From a virus: a stretch of DNA of 64,000 nucleotides. Position numbers and translations under genes: made by a program. The notes under the pieces were generated by a model that was given only the letters and a program-made list of their open reading frames with translations, searched no databases and had not been told where the DNA came from. Shown in pieces: positions 30,852 through 40,594 of this stretch; the stretch's first letter is position 1; each line of letters begins with the position of its first letter. The stretch spans positions 1 to 64,000 of IMG/VR virus record IMGVR_UViG_3300045684_000009; one strand, 5' to 3'.

Positions 30852-33731
30852 ATGCCAATACCAAACTTAATACCTCAACCCAATTCAACTGACCCGTGTT
30901 ACTGTATATCTACATGTACCACTCCTTGTAATCCTGCTAAATGCTCAGACCCTAATGGGTGTCTTGTTCTAGGAAATATCCTAGTAAAGCAATGCGACTC
31001 TGTTTACCCTTGCGGTGAGCAGGGATTTGTCGATTTTAGCTGTTTCTGTATTCCTTGCGAAGAAGAAGTTGAATTTACGATAATAGACTCACCTGATAGT
31101 GTAGTCATCGACTCAATAACCCACGAAGGTTTAACGTTCACTACTACCAATACCGCCACAGGTTGCGAAAAAGCTGAAATATGCTTTAGAGCTGTTTGTA
31201 GGGGTGAAGAAGAGTGCGATGATAAATCCGATATAGGTTCAGTAACCGTCTACTTTAAATCTAGATGTGAAAACTGTGACGGGGCTTGTAATGAGTGTAC
31301 AGGGGATTGTGTATCCACAGAAGGAGAAGAATATAATACTCCAACTATTCACCCAGAAACTGCACCAGAAGCACCAACAAATAGTGAACTAATAATTCAC
31401 CCAGACAGTGCGTGTGTAGACGATATAACTTATGCTATATTAAGTTACGATGACCAAATACTGACAAATGTCACTATAGATGTTAACGGTGTTATATCAT
31501 ATGAAGCTGTGTGCTCTGACCTATTGATAAATGGTATATCTACTCAAGTGGTTTATTCAGCTACAGCTTGTGATGCCATTGTAGAAGGTACAAGTCTTAT
31601 ATCTATAAACTTATGTGCAGATTGTACAGAAGGTGTATGTGACCCTTGTACTGGTAAATGTGTACATGCAGAAGATAAAAATGTTGGATTAATGCACACA
31701 GAATATACATGTGAGTCTACAGCTAATACATTTGATCTATCAAACCCGATAGCAGATGATTATTATGTGGTAGATTACGACTCTGAAGTATTTACAAACG
31801 TATCTATTGCACCTTTAACAGGTATAATAACGTTTGATATTACAGATGATGCTGATCCAGGACGAACATATAGAATAAAATATAGAATTGTAAGTGGAAA
31901 AACATACGATGACGCATACTTTTATGTACCAATTTGTGACTTTTCTTATGTTACGTGTGGTACTAATGAAGAATTAGATATGTGTACAGGAGCTTGTATA
32001 GACATGTGTCCTATAGTAACTCCTACTCAGAAAGAAGACGACTGTGTCATTATAGGTGGTACACCTGCGTCTACAGTTGTTTCTAACTTAACAGAAGAAT
32101 GCGATGTTGTGGGAGACCCATTAGACTTGTGTGCTCCTTTATTGGTAGCATTAGCAGGTAAACCTGAACTTTGTTTGGCTTGTAGAGAGACAAACGGAGC
32201 ACCTGAAGTATATTGTACTTGTACAGGAAATGAAGAATGTTTTGAAATTGATGGAGCATACCAATGTTGTGAAGAAACAACTTGGACTCCTGCGATTGAC
32301 CCTTCATTGGTTTGCGATACAGTGTCTATTACAGAAACATCTAATTGCGGAACGACAAGAATGACATTTGGAACTAAGAGTTCTACAGAATATACCCTGT
32401 TACAAATCGCAGAAGACGTTTGTTCAGGAGAAGTTATTTATGAACAAAACGAATGTGGAGACGCTAGAGTGTCTGCTATTGTAGGTACTAAAGATTGTAC
32501 AGAACAATGTGATTGCGAGGATACAGTTTGGACACCTGACGTAGACGTTATGTGTTTAGGCGAGTCGTATTATCAAACATCTAATTGCGGAAACAAACGA
32601 ACTGCAGTCGGTACATATGAGCCACAATGTCCACCACTTGATAACTTCTTTGAAGGAGTCGAAGTATTAGATTACTGTGGTAATTCGTGTGGAGAAGGTA
32701 CTAAATGTGTACCAGGCGGAGACACTCTTTGTGAAAATGAAGCAGCATGTAATAATGGACAAATAGGACCATGTATATTCCCTAACTCAGGTGAATGTTT
32801 GGATTGTGACGGTTTAACTACTTGTGCAGGAAACGAAATATGTGTTGGTGGAGATTGTGTACAAAATACTGAAGATTGTACTGACGATTGTTATGAAGAA
32901 AATGGTTTATCAGAACCGTGTGTTACATTGATAGCAAATGATTGTGATCTCCCTGCTGCTGTAACTTGTGGAGACCCATTAACTTCAGCTAGTGGATGTC
33001 ATGAATGTATGGGAACAGGAACAATGGCTGATGCCCTTCAAGTAGAAGACCCAGGTGATAAACCTTGTGGAGAAGATTTACTTGACCCTTGTGGAAATGT
33101 AATAACCGTTGGCGGTGGAACAGGTCCAAACCCTAGTGGTTTAAATCCTGCAGATTTCGCTTGTGGAGATGACGTTGTAGATGGTTGTGGTAATGTGATT
33201 ATTGTAGGTGGAGGTACTGACGGTGTTGGTGACGCTTGTGATGATTTAGATGATTGTACCGAAGGTTCAACTATCCAATCTGATTGTAATTGTGGTGGAG
33301 GAACACCAATAGCTCCTGATGATACTTGTGCAGCTACAACTTGTATAGATGAAACTTGTTTAGATGATTGTGGAAATGTAATTGACGGAACACAAGAACC
33401 TGTGATAGGTGATTTGACTGGTGCAGGAGATGCGCAAGTAACACCTTTAATATTTGGTACATTCCCTAACGGTACATACAATTTAGACTTAACTGCGAGA
33501 TTAACATGTAAATGTGATGCGGTCACTTTCCCAATAACTACTACCAACTTACAGATACTTGACGACCCTAGTAATTTTATAGGAACAGGCGTAGTAAGAA
33601 TGACAATAGATGGTGTAGGTGGTTTAGAGATAGTAGTTACAGGACCATTAGTTTCTGGTGATTTAGTGTTCTCTATAGATGTAGAATGCGGAGGTGTGAT
33701 AACCACTGTGTATTTCCAAATTAGCATATAA
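30852..33731 (+). CDS. Cysteine-rich repeat protein, adhesin-like
   Basis: A 959-residue protein built from Cys-rich modules. Unit types include CDPCTGKCVH-like turns, DTVWTPDVD..C (two copies, each with a NCG...R.A.GT strand) and CAGNEICVGGDCVQ, which resembles EGF- or Dickkopf-type knots and also occurs in the protein at 41529. C-terminal residues about 855-955 form a beta domain (ADAQVTPLIFGTFPNGTYNL-like strands). It is Asp-rich, as in calcium-binding repeats. It is likely a surface-exposed virion fibre or adhesin, though no receptor is known. A 252-codon antisense frame here is a shadow. Confidence 0.75.
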   Translation: MPIPNLIPQPNSTDPCYCISTCTTPCNPAKCSDPNGCLVLGNILVKQCDSVYPCGEQGFVDFSCFCIPCEEEVEFTIIDSPDSVVIDSITHEGLTFTTTNTATGCEKAEICFRAVCRGEEECDDKSDIGSVTVYFKSRCENCDGACNECTGDCVSTEGEEYNTPTIHPETAPEAPTNSELIIHPDSACVDDITYAILSYDDQILTNVTIDVNGVISYEAVCSDLLINGISTQVVYSATACDAIVEGTSLISINLCADCTEGVCDPCTGKCVHAEDKNVGLMHTEYTCESTANTFDLSNPIADDYYVVDYDSEVFTNVSIAPLTGIITFDITDDADPGRTYRIKYRIVSGKTYDDAYFYVPICDFSYVTCGTNEELDMCTGACIDMCPIVTPTQKEDDCVIIGGTPASTVVSNLTEECDVVGDPLDLCAPLLVALAGKPELCLACRETNGAPEVYCTCTGNEECFEIDGAYQCCEETTWTPAIDPSLVCDTVSITETSNCGTTRMTFGTKSSTEYTLLQIAEDVCSGEVIYEQNECGDARVSAIVGTKDCTEQCDCEDTVWTPDVDVMCLGESYYQTSNCGNKRTAVGTYEPQCPPLDNFFEGVEVLDYCGNSCGEGTKCVPGGDTLCENEAACNNGQIGPCIFPNSGECLDCDGLTTCAGNEICVGGDCVQNTEDCTDDCYEENGLSEPCVTLIANDCDLPAAVTCGDPLTSASGCHECMGTGTMADALQVEDPGDKPCGEDLLDPCGNVITVGGGTGPNPSGLNPADFACGDDVVDGCGNVIIVGGGTDGVGDACDDLDDCTEGSTIQSDCNCGGGTPIAPDDTCAATTCIDETCLDDCGNVIDGTQEPVIGDLTGAGDAQVTPLIFGTFPNGTYNLDLTARLTCKCDAVTFPITTTNLQILDDPSNFIGTGVVRMTIDGVGGLEIVVTGPLVSGDLVFSIDVECGGVITTVYFQISI

Positions 33732-33746
33732 TAAAAATAATATAAA

Positions 33747-35633
33747 ATGAGTGATTGTAAATCATTTGACTTAGTAAAAAACGGACAAGTTTTCACGTTT
33801 GAATATGACTTTAAAGTTCCTGAAAATGTGATACTTGAGGATGCGGAGCTAACAGCCTCCGTACCCTCTGGGTTATCGTTGGTGGGGGCTTACTACTTCA
33901 TAGCGGGCAAACCTTCTGACACAATGACTGCTACAGTAAACGGTGCTGTGGTTTCTTTTGGTAATCTAAAAGAAGGATGTTACGTAGTTAGAGTTAAATA
34001 CTCAGTTACAAATAAGAATGCAGTAGTTTGTCCTATTAATTTTAATAGTGAATTTACGTATATTAATTGTGGAGCAGCTCCTCAAATATTCACTTCATAC
34101 GCTTGTTGTAATTCGTGTTTGGATATTTTAGATTGCTCAGATGCTGTTGCAATATTTTATGATAACACTTATAATGTAACACCTACTGGTAGTGATAGTA
34201 CAGGAGAGAGGGGTTTTTTAAACTACCCTTTCAAAACTATACACGGAGCGAATACTGACTTAGCTGTAGAGGATGGTGACCACTTTATTATTAATAAAGG
34301 TGAATATTATCCAGTTATTGTTGCGAGTGGTAGTAATAGAAAAGATGTATTAGGCGGTGACGCTAATAATGTATCTTATCATATTGTGCCAGGAACAATA
34401 ATAAGCACTTCAGGAAATGTTACTTACGGGCTATTTACAGATGTAGATGAGCAAGCAGTGTTGACTCCTGTTAATCCTTCTTTCTATAAAGTGGAAGCGC
34501 CTTATACAGAGTTGTCATCGGGCGTAACAGAGGATTTACCTATACTGATAGGTATGTATCATGAAGACTCTGAATTTTCAGGAACTTTTGGAACATTAAG
34601 CCAAGAGTATGCTGGAAGAAGTTGGTTTGTACAAACTAGTTCACAACATTTTGATCTAAAAGCGGATAGATTCATAGGTGGTTCTGGAGATGTTGTTGTC
34701 TCTTTCAGCTCTGTACCTGGATATGTTGCAGATGGTAGATATAACAATGTTGAAGTAGATTATATTGAGACTAGGGGCGATAGCAGTGTAAGTAGAGGGG
34801 CTTTAAGAACTCAATTTACCAAAACAGATAATATTCAAAATTCTACATTCAAAATAAATGTAGGAACATTACATCAGAAAAGCGCAACATCCACTGTTCA
34901 GGGTTCAATCTTGATAAGTGATAGTGCGATAGGTACAGGAAGTGTTATTGATATAGATGTAGACAAAATTATAGATGAAACTCCTGCAACGGCTTTTGGA
35001 GATACATCAGGTCCAGACAGTGATGGAATAGGTAGTATACTTATAGCAGGACTTGATACAGTAGATGCTGACCCATTGGGTGGTATAGAATACACTAATA
35101 TAAGAGTTGGAAATATAACAACAAATAAGTGTCTAATTTATTTCCCTTCTATCTCGGTCAACCCTGGTGAACATATAGAAAATATAAATAAGATTATAAA
35201 CTTAGACGTAAGTGGTGTCACAACTGATGGAAACTGTGTTAAGTTCACAGGTAGCGGTACATCTAATAGGAAGTTGACAAACACCAAAATACTTATTACA
35301 GGAGATATGATGTCAGAAGGTGCTAAATGTATAAACCTATCAGACATAGATTTAGACGTTGATTCTGAAATCAGATTCAAAAACTGTAGATTTGAAACTC
35401 AATCCATAGGAGACCCCGTAGTAATAATTGATAACGTAATAGGTGCAGGGGCTGATAATATCATTTTTGAGAATTGTATATTTATAAATGACGGGGTTAC
35501 TGAAACATTTGAAGCTACGGATGCCATCCCTCATAATATAAAAATTATAAATTGTTATGCTAATTCATTAGCAATTGATGCTAACGTTACAGAGCAGGTT
35601 GAAGCAGTGGTGAGAGACACTAACGTAATATAA
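33747..35633 (+). CDS. Tail-spike-like beta-helix protein
   Basis: A 628-residue protein. Residues 1-135 form a Cys-containing sandwich domain (FTFEYDFKVPENVILEDAEL). Residues about 140-620 read as a right-handed parallel beta helix: a start motif FLNYPFKTIHGANTDLAVED, then GDHFIINKGEYYPV and repeating short strands with Asn/Gly turns (INLDVSGVTTDGNCVKFTGS). Such folds serve as receptor-binding or glycan-degrading tail spikes. Catalytic residues cannot be located by eye. Confidence 0.75.
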   Translation: MSDCKSFDLVKNGQVFTFEYDFKVPENVILEDAELTASVPSGLSLVGAYYFIAGKPSDTMTATVNGAVVSFGNLKEGCYVVRVKYSVTNKNAVVCPINFNSEFTYINCGAAPQIFTSYACCNSCLDILDCSDAVAIFYDNTYNVTPTGSDSTGERGFLNYPFKTIHGANTDLAVEDGDHFIINKGEYYPVIVASGSNRKDVLGGDANNVSYHIVPGTIISTSGNVTYGLFTDVDEQAVLTPVNPSFYKVEAPYTELSSGVTEDLPILIGMYHEDSEFSGTFGTLSQEYAGRSWFVQTSSQHFDLKADRFIGGSGDVVVSFSSVPGYVADGRYNNVEVDYIETRGDSSVSRGALRTQFTKTDNIQNSTFKINVGTLHQKSATSTVQGSILISDSAIGTGSVIDIDVDKIIDETPATAFGDTSGPDSDGIGSILIAGLDTVDADPLGGIEYTNIRVGNITTNKCLIYFPSISVNPGEHIENINKIINLDVSGVTTDGNCVKFTGSGTSNRKLTNTKILITGDMMSEGAKCINLSDIDLDVDSEIRFKNCRFETQSIGDPVVIIDNVIGAGADNIIFENCIFINDGVTETFEATDAIPHNIKIINCYANSLAIDANVTEQVEAVVRDTNVI

Positions 35634-35653
35634 TTAACCTAAAACAATAATAA

Positions 35654-36046
35654 ATGGGACATCCTATAAAAACTCCTTTAAACGGGAGTGAAAGTATACA
35701 ATTAATAAATGAAGTAGGCGGTAACAAACAGATCACTACTCAAGATATAGCTGACTTAGCTACAGGACCAACAATTGTTGAAGATTTAGAAAACAATGAA
35801 AGTATTGTTATAGAGAGAGCTAGAATACAAACTGGAGTCTTTAATTTAGCAGATGGAGGAACTCTACTCTTTCCTTATGCTTTTAAAACTGGTGGAACAA
35901 TTAGTTTTTTTGGTACTTCTGAAACTGCAGGAGCTATAGTAAGTGTAAACGCTATGACTACTAATGGGACAATTTTAGATCATAAATTACACGATGGAAC
36001 TCCAGTCACTGGCCAAATAAGCTGGCTTGCTATAGGTTTAGAATAA
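35654..36046 (+). CDS. Small tail-fibre / tip protein
   Basis: A 130-residue protein. The N-terminus (MGHPIKTPLNGSESIQLINE) and QITTQDIADLA are typical of phage fibre attachment pieces. The remainder is strand-rich and Gly/Thr-rich. It is the first of five short-spaced fibre-type genes. Probably trimeric. Confidence 0.68.
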   Translation: MGHPIKTPLNGSESIQLINEVGGNKQITTQDIADLATGPTIVEDLENNESIVIERARIQTGVFNLADGGTLLFPYAFKTGGTISFFGTSETAGAIVSVNAMTTNGTILDHKLHDGTPVTGQISWLAIGLE

Positions 36047-36105
36047 TTAAGATTTTAACAACTACCAATAAAACATGGGAGGACATCTAATAAAATCAAA
36101 TATAA

Positions 36106-37209
36106 GTGAAGAATTTAAAACCTACAAGCTCTAAATCCAATAACAATGGAGAATCACATGAAGAAAAGAAGCCCAATGTGATAAAGGATTTAGCTGCCAC
36201 AGGTCTTAAAGCTAAAAAGAAGAAGAAAGAAGTTAAATCAGTGTTTGTTGAACCTTCTCCTAAACCAGTTAAACCAAAAGCTGATTCTAAACCTGTTTCG
36301 ATTAAAGACATGTATGTTACAGGAGTTGACGGTGTAGAAAAGGTAGAGTGTGATAAACCTGTTTTTAAAAATAGTGAGCATAAACCTGCGGAGAGGAAAA
36401 GAATACATAAAGTTACTGATAATAACTTTACAGATAGTGCAAAGACGAAGTTAGATGGGATTGAAGATGGTGCTCAAGTAAATGTGCAAAGCGATTGGGC
36501 GGCGGATGAAGGTCCTTCCAGTATTTTAAATCAACCAAACATAATATCGAATCATAAAGATTTAATATTAGATGATGGAACTAACCCTCACAAAACAACA
36601 AAAACTGATGTAGGGTTATCTAATGTAGATAATACATCTGACAAAGATAAACCTTTAAGTTTAGAGGCAATAAAAGCATTAGAAGAGAAAGAAAATGCAT
36701 TCTATAAAAGTAGTGCGTTTAATAAAGACTTTGGGAAAACTGAAGGTACTGTATCTGAAGGAAACCATCGACATGATGGTATTTATGAAATTGCAGATGG
36801 TAGTATTTTAAAAAAGAAAGATATAGGTGTAACTGTTCAAGAATACAATTCTGATACGGTTATAGACGCAAATTACGTTGCAACAGAAAATAATTTTACA
36901 ACTTATTATAAAACAAAAATAATAAGTTTAATAAATAGCGTACAATCTTTATATAATTCTTTAGTATCGACTTTTTTAGGATTGACTGATACTCCGAATA
37001 ATTATACAGGGGAGGGGGGTAAAATTGTTGCAGTAAAAGGGGACGAGACAGGTGTTGAATTTATAACACCAACTGCAGGAGTCACCAACCATAGTGCGTT
37101 AATATTAGATGATGGAAATAATCCACATAACACAGATACGGCTGATATACCTGCTACAACTTTATCTGATGATTTTTTAGCAATATATATATTGGCAAAA
37201 AATACTTAA
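36106..37209 (+). CDS. Tail-fibre protein
   Basis: A 367-residue protein from GTG 36106; its frame is closed just upstream by TAA. The N-terminus is Lys/Ser/Pro-rich and disordered. Residues about 105-200 carry fibre repeats: NNFTDSAKTKLDGIEDGAQV, QSDWAADEGPSSILNQP and NPHKTTKTDVGLSNVDNTSD; a second NPHNTDTAD unit lies near the end. These are standard trimeric fibre-shaft units. A 19-codon frame ATG 36075 (MGGHLIKSNISEEF) resembles the start of the previous gene and overlaps its start in another frame. Confidence 0.78.
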   Translation: MKNLKPTSSKSNNNGESHEEKKPNVIKDLAATGLKAKKKKKEVKSVFVEPSPKPVKPKADSKPVSIKDMYVTGVDGVEKVECDKPVFKNSEHKPAERKRIHKVTDNNFTDSAKTKLDGIEDGAQVNVQSDWAADEGPSSILNQPNIISNHKDLILDDGTNPHKTTKTDVGLSNVDNTSDKDKPLSLEAIKALEEKENAFYKSSAFNKDFGKTEGTVSEGNHRHDGIYEIADGSILKKKDIGVTVQEYNSDTVIDANYVATENNFTTYYKTKIISLINSVQSLYNSLVSTFLGLTDTPNNYTGEGGKIVAVKGDETGVEFITPTAGVTNHSALILDDGNNPHNTDTADIPATTLSDDFLAIYILAKNT

Positions 37210-37219
37210 TAAATAAATA

Positions 37220-38065
37220 ATGAGTTTACAATCAAGATTAACCTCTGCATTTCAAGCAATAGGTGATGACATACAAGCCTTACTGGCCCAGGACGGTACT
37301 TTAACTGGGTTAAATACCGCAGATCAAACTAGTCTAGTAAACGCGATTAACGAAGTACACGATGACGAAGCGACTGCCATTCATGATAATGTGGCGGGAG
37401 AAATATCAGCAATTACTGAAAAAATTACGCCAGTTTCAGGAGACCATATACTAATTGAAGACTCCGCAGCAGCTAATGTTAAAAAGAGAGTTCAAATTGG
37501 CAATTTACCTGCGGCTTCAGAAGTTAATGATTTAACAGCATCAGTAACTTGGGCTAATGTTCCAGATGCCAATATCACACAATCAAGCGTTACTCAACAT
37601 CAAGCCGCGTTAACAATTACAGAATCACAAATTAGTGATTTAATACATAGAGATGCGGATGCTATTCATGGCAATGAAAATGGAGAAATTGCGGCTATTA
37701 CTGCCAAGGCAACGCCAGTAGACGGAGATTTTCTAATTATAGAAGATTCAGCAGCAACCAACGCAAAGAAAAGTATAACGATTGGCGATCTACCTTACTT
37801 GAGTCAAGCAGAAGTAGACGCGCGTGTGCAGTTAGTTGTTGATTCAGCGCCAGCGGCATTGGACACATTAAACGAATTGGCTGCAGCATTAGGGGATGAT
37901 GCAAACTTTAGCACAACGATAGCAAATCAAATGGCTAAACGTGTCGCAGTTGATGCGGTGCAAACATTTACAGTAGGGGAAAAATTACAAGGGTGTACTA
38001 ATATAGGAGTAGGAGACCCAGAACACGATTTCGTAACTGATTATACGACAGCCAGGGATAGTTAA
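37220..38065 (+). CDS. Tail-fibre protein with internal duplication
   Basis: A 281-residue protein. A ~45-residue unit occurs twice, GEISAITEKITPVSGDHILI (about 60-79) and GEIAAITAKATPVDGDFLII (about 157-176), each followed by EDSAA.N.KK...IG.LP. The C-terminal helix AEVDARVQLVVDSAPAALDT, then NELAAALGDD, is common in phage fibre proteins. Its base composition looks a little more GC-rich than its neighbours, hinting at recent exchange. Confidence 0.75.
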   Translation: MSLQSRLTSAFQAIGDDIQALLAQDGTLTGLNTADQTSLVNAINEVHDDEATAIHDNVAGEISAITEKITPVSGDHILIEDSAAANVKKRVQIGNLPAASEVNDLTASVTWANVPDANITQSSVTQHQAALTITESQISDLIHRDADAIHGNENGEIAAITAKATPVDGDFLIIEDSAATNAKKSITIGDLPYLSQAEVDARVQLVVDSAPAALDTLNELAAALGDDANFSTTIANQMAKRVAVDAVQTFTVGEKLQGCTNIGVGDPEHDFVTDYTTARDS

Positions 38066-38068
38066 TAT

Positions 38069-39997
38069 ATGGCTTTAAAAGACAAAATAGTATTATTAGC
38101 TCAGGAGATAGCGGCGGACGTTAAGACATTATTAGCACACGCTGCCAATACTTCAAACCCACATTCAGTAGATAAAACTGATGTAGGTTTAGGTAATGTT
38201 CCAAATGTGGATGCGACAGATGTAGACAATCACAGTAGTGGAACTACTAATAAAGTGTATACGGCTGCCGAACAGACTAAAGTGGGATTTATCAGCGTAA
38301 CGCAGGCAGTAGACCTGGATGCAATGGAATCTGACATAGCTACTAATACAGCTAAAGTAGGAGTAACCACTGAGATATCAGATGTAGTTGAAGATTTAAC
38401 ACCACAATTAGGTGGAGATTTAGATCCAAATGGATTTGGAATAGGAGCTACTAGAGAGCTTTTAACTTTTGTCGAAGATGCTTCTGCAGTAAATCATTTA
38501 GAAATAGAAAATGAAGCTACAGGAGGTGGACCAATATTAAGAGCAACGGGTGATGACGCAGATGTAGACCTTACTTTAGAGACCAAAGGTGATGGTAGAA
38601 TAAATTTAGCTGACCATGTTTATGTAAAGGATTCAAGGGCTATAACAGCAGCAGATTCATCTGCATTAAATATTGATGCAGATTGGACAGGAGTTGGTGG
38701 GAGTTTTTATCGTAAAGGAGTTTTTTTAGATCTTAATTCTACTGGGTCAAATGCAAATGTTCTTGGACTAGATTTTAATTATAATGTAACAGGAACAAAC
38801 AGTAAAGGGGAGTTTATACGAGGGGTTGCAAGTAATAATGGTAGATTGGGATCAACAATGGTTGATTTATCTACTACAAATACTGAAATACTTTTCACAT
38901 CCTATAGTACATACTTTAACAAACAAGTCCAAAATTGGACAGGAATTACAAATAGCGATAGGTATAACCAAAAAGTGTACGGGTTATATAATGAGATAAA
39001 TGTAGATACAGCTTGGAACTCTGCGGCCAACGTAAATAAGCCTGAGTTCTATGGTTTGTGGAGTCAGATAGACACTCCTAGTTCTACTAACACAACTGAG
39101 TATGGTTTGTACCTAAATTCAGTAAATGGAGGGACAGATGATTTTGGAGTATATTCTTTAGGAAATGGTGCTAACATTTTTGAGGGTAATGTAGGTATAG
39201 GCAGGTTAACCGCAAGCTACCCATTGCACGTACAAGGATGGATAGTTAATGCTCAAGATGGTATACGAACTAGAACAGGAACTGCAGCAGAGCCTGCTCA
39301 TGGGTTTATTGATGATATTGATATGGGTATGTACCGTATTACTACGAATACAATAGGGTTCAGTACAGGAGCTGCTGAAAGAATGAGTATCAATGGATCA
39401 GGGGATGTAAAGGTATCTACAGGAAATTTAGGTATAGGGAGAGATCCTACAGAAACCTTAGATGTATACGCCAGTAGTCATGCTACATTAAAATTAGAAT
39501 CTGATACAGGGGATGCTATATTAACCTTAAATTCTAATAATGGTAGTGGAGACCAACCTGAAATATGGTTCAGAAGAAATTCAGGAGCAACAATGACGTT
39601 TAGAACGTTAGCTGCTTCAGATGACACAGAATTAACTACTTTTTCAAATACTCAAGAGTTACAACTACAAACTAGTGGAGGATTAACTAGTATGGGAGGA
39701 GGAGTTGCTTACACAACTACTACAAGTGCAGCAGGAAATTACACAGTTTTAGTAACTGATAAAGTAATATTTAAATCAGGAATAACTGGCGGAGGAGATA
39801 CAGTAACATTACCTAGTGGAGCTGCCACTGGACAAGTGTTTATAATAAAAGATAGTGGAGGAAACGCAAGTACAGATTCTATAACTATAGCTACTGCAGG
39901 TGCAGAAACTATAGATGGCGTTAGTACATACTCTATAAGACAAGATTATCAAAGTGTTACTGTTATTTTCGATGGTACAAATTATAATATAATATAA
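38069..39997 (+). CDS. Tail-fibre protein (distal)
   Basis: A 642-residue fibre. The N-terminus (KIVLLAQEIAADVKTLLAHA) parallels that of the preceding gene. SNPHSVDKTDVGLGNVPNVD is a shaft unit. DVDLTLETKGDGRINLADHV and repeated G..GIGR..P...L.V.G strands (GNLGIGRDPTETLDVYASSH) are typical of Bacteroidota phage and cell-surface fibres. The C-terminus (FIIKDSGGNASTDSITIATA, then YQSVTVIFDGTNYNII) is a knob seen in many tail fibres. The last base of its stop begins the next gene. Confidence 0.78.
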   Translation: MALKDKIVLLAQEIAADVKTLLAHAANTSNPHSVDKTDVGLGNVPNVDATDVDNHSSGTTNKVYTAAEQTKVGFISVTQAVDLDAMESDIATNTAKVGVTTEISDVVEDLTPQLGGDLDPNGFGIGATRELLTFVEDASAVNHLEIENEATGGGPILRATGDDADVDLTLETKGDGRINLADHVYVKDSRAITAADSSALNIDADWTGVGGSFYRKGVFLDLNSTGSNANVLGLDFNYNVTGTNSKGEFIRGVASNNGRLGSTMVDLSTTNTEILFTSYSTYFNKQVQNWTGITNSDRYNQKVYGLYNEINVDTAWNSAANVNKPEFYGLWSQIDTPSSTNTTEYGLYLNSVNGGTDDFGVYSLGNGANIFEGNVGIGRLTASYPLHVQGWIVNAQDGIRTRTGTAAEPAHGFIDDIDMGMYRITTNTIGFSTGAAERMSINGSGDVKVSTGNLGIGRDPTETLDVYASSHATLKLESDTGDAILTLNSNNGSGDQPEIWFRRNSGATMTFRTLAASDDTELTTFSNTQELQLQTSGGLTSMGGGVAYTTTTSAAGNYTVLVTDKVIFKSGITGGGDTVTLPSGAATGQVFIIKDSGGNASTDSITIATAGAETIDGVSTYSIRQDYQSVTVIFDGTNYNII

Positions 39998-40554
39998 TGA
40001 CATATATACCAGTAAATAACACAGGATATGGTGTATCTTGGAATGCAGACCAAAGTGCAGCAAGTAAAGATGCTGTTTATGATAAAATAGAAAGCTTAGG
40101 CGGTGGAACACCTATTTTCCAAGGGTTAATGACTACTGAGGTCACAACAAATTTAACGAGTTGGACAGATGTAGATTCTTATAATGTGTCGGAAACTATT
40201 GAAGATGCGACATATTTTACTTTCAATGAAACAACGGGCGTTTTAACATTGGAAGAAATAGGAACTTACCTTATAACGGGGTTTTCTTCTATGCAATCAG
40301 AAAGTTCAAGTAATAGTAATGCGATCGGATCAGTTAGGGCGGTTGAGGGTACAACGGCGATTCCATACGCACACGCTGGAATAACATTTAATAGAGATTT
40401 AACAGGTCAAGATATTACGACAGAATTTTCAAATTTCATTTTTGAAACAACGGCGATAGATACAGATATTAAATTACAAGTTAAAATAGAGGGGCCAGGG
40501 GCGTCATTTGTAAAATTGATATTTGTAAGGTTTTCAGTTACTAAAATAGCGTAA
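39997..40554 (+). CDS. C1q/TNF-like jelly-roll fibre-tip protein
   Basis: A 185-residue protein. Residues 1-40 are a short fibre-type stalk (SAASKDAVYDKIESL). Residues about 55-183 follow the C1q-like plan: YFTFNETTGVLTLEEIGTYL, then a series of strands and an aromatic end LIFVRFSVTKI. Such trimeric jelly rolls serve as receptor-binding tips. It directly follows the long fibre and likely caps it. Confidence 0.66.
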   Translation: MTYIPVNNTGYGVSWNADQSAASKDAVYDKIESLGGGTPIFQGLMTTEVTTNLTSWTDVDSYNVSETIEDATYFTFNETTGVLTLEEIGTYLITGFSSMQSESSSNSNAIGSVRAVEGTTAIPYAHAGITFNRDLTGQDITTEFSNFIFETTAIDTDIKLQVKIEGPGASFVKLIFVRFSVTKIA

Positions 40555-40594
40555 GCTAAAAAGAATACGGTTAAACACATACTAAAACTAAAAA

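Noticed and set aside
33038-33796. 252-codon antisense frame
   Set aside because: It mirrors the Cys-rich 959-aa gene; the translation is Pro/Ser/Thr low complexity, as expected from antisense of Gly/Asp/Cys repeats.
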